A DNA stretch of 6,024 nt from Bacteroidota bacterium (GTDB lineage Bacteria > Bacteroidota > Bacteroidia > Chitinophagales > Chitinophagaceae): NCBI GenBank assembly GCA_023411775.1, contig JAEYOL010000003.1, positions 1-6,024 of the forward strand, written 5' to 3'. Under the pieces are notes generated by a model, which searched no databases, had not been told where the DNA came from, and saw only the letters and a list, made by a program, of their open reading frames with translations. Shown one piece after another: positions 5,984-6,024 of this stretch (position 1 is the stretch's first letter; each line of letters begins with the position of its first letter). Made by a program: the position numbers and the translations under genes.

Positions 5984-6024
5984 ATTTCATCATAACAATC
6001 CGAGTCCCCCTAATTGTTTAATTT

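Noticed and set aside
6001..6008. CGAGTCCC repeat of the tRNA T-loop sequence (5929-5936), possible att remnant
   Set aside because: Only 8 bases match, and no integrase or element gene is visible; chance is the simpler explanation.

Overview
The window looks like chromosomal DNA of a member of the Bacteroidota, most likely Chitinophagales/Chitinophagaceae-like. Three things suggest this: several upstream regions carry the Bacteroidota -7 promoter element TAnnTTTG, start codons sit behind A/T-rich leaders rather than clear Shine-Dalgarno sites, and the gene families fit the phylum (a FadL-like barrel protein beginning with an NPAGLG motif, a short archaeal/eukaryal-type ProRS, and DUF5362-like membrane proteins). 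The exact genus cannot be read from the sequence.

Layout: the left 2.5 kb is on the minus strand. A FadL/OmpP1-type outer-membrane protein (start at 1546) runs off the left edge just short of its end. Upstream of it on the same strand is a Tyr/Asn/Ser-rich lipoprotein (2489 to 1731). The 184-base gap between them holds a weak promoter candidate for the barrel gene and no convincing terminator. Between the lipoprotein and proS, 2490-2691 is a short divergent control region with two TAnnTTTG elements facing each other across an inverted repeat. Prolyl-tRNA synthetase (2692-4167) is then read on the plus strand.

After a 62-base gap come three small three-helix membrane proteins (4230-4649, 4659-5090, 5217-5696) that are divergent tandem paralogues, probably of the DUF5362 type and of unknown function. 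The first two are separated by 9 bases and are surely co-transcribed; the third has 126 bases upstream and possibly its own promoter. A long G-U-rich hairpin followed by TTTT closes the cluster. The window ends with a compact tRNA-Lys(CTT) unit: perfect TAnnTTTG, tRNA body, strong GC-rich intrinsic terminator. The last ~40 bases hold nothing I can identify.

Functionally, proS and tRNA-Lys are translation housekeeping genes. The two minus-strand genes belong to the cell envelope, and the three paralogues are inner-membrane proteins of unknown role. I see no phage, IS, CRISPR or defence genes. The most interesting items are the paralogue cluster, the prion-like composition of the lipoprotein and the promoter/dyad arrangement in front of proS.
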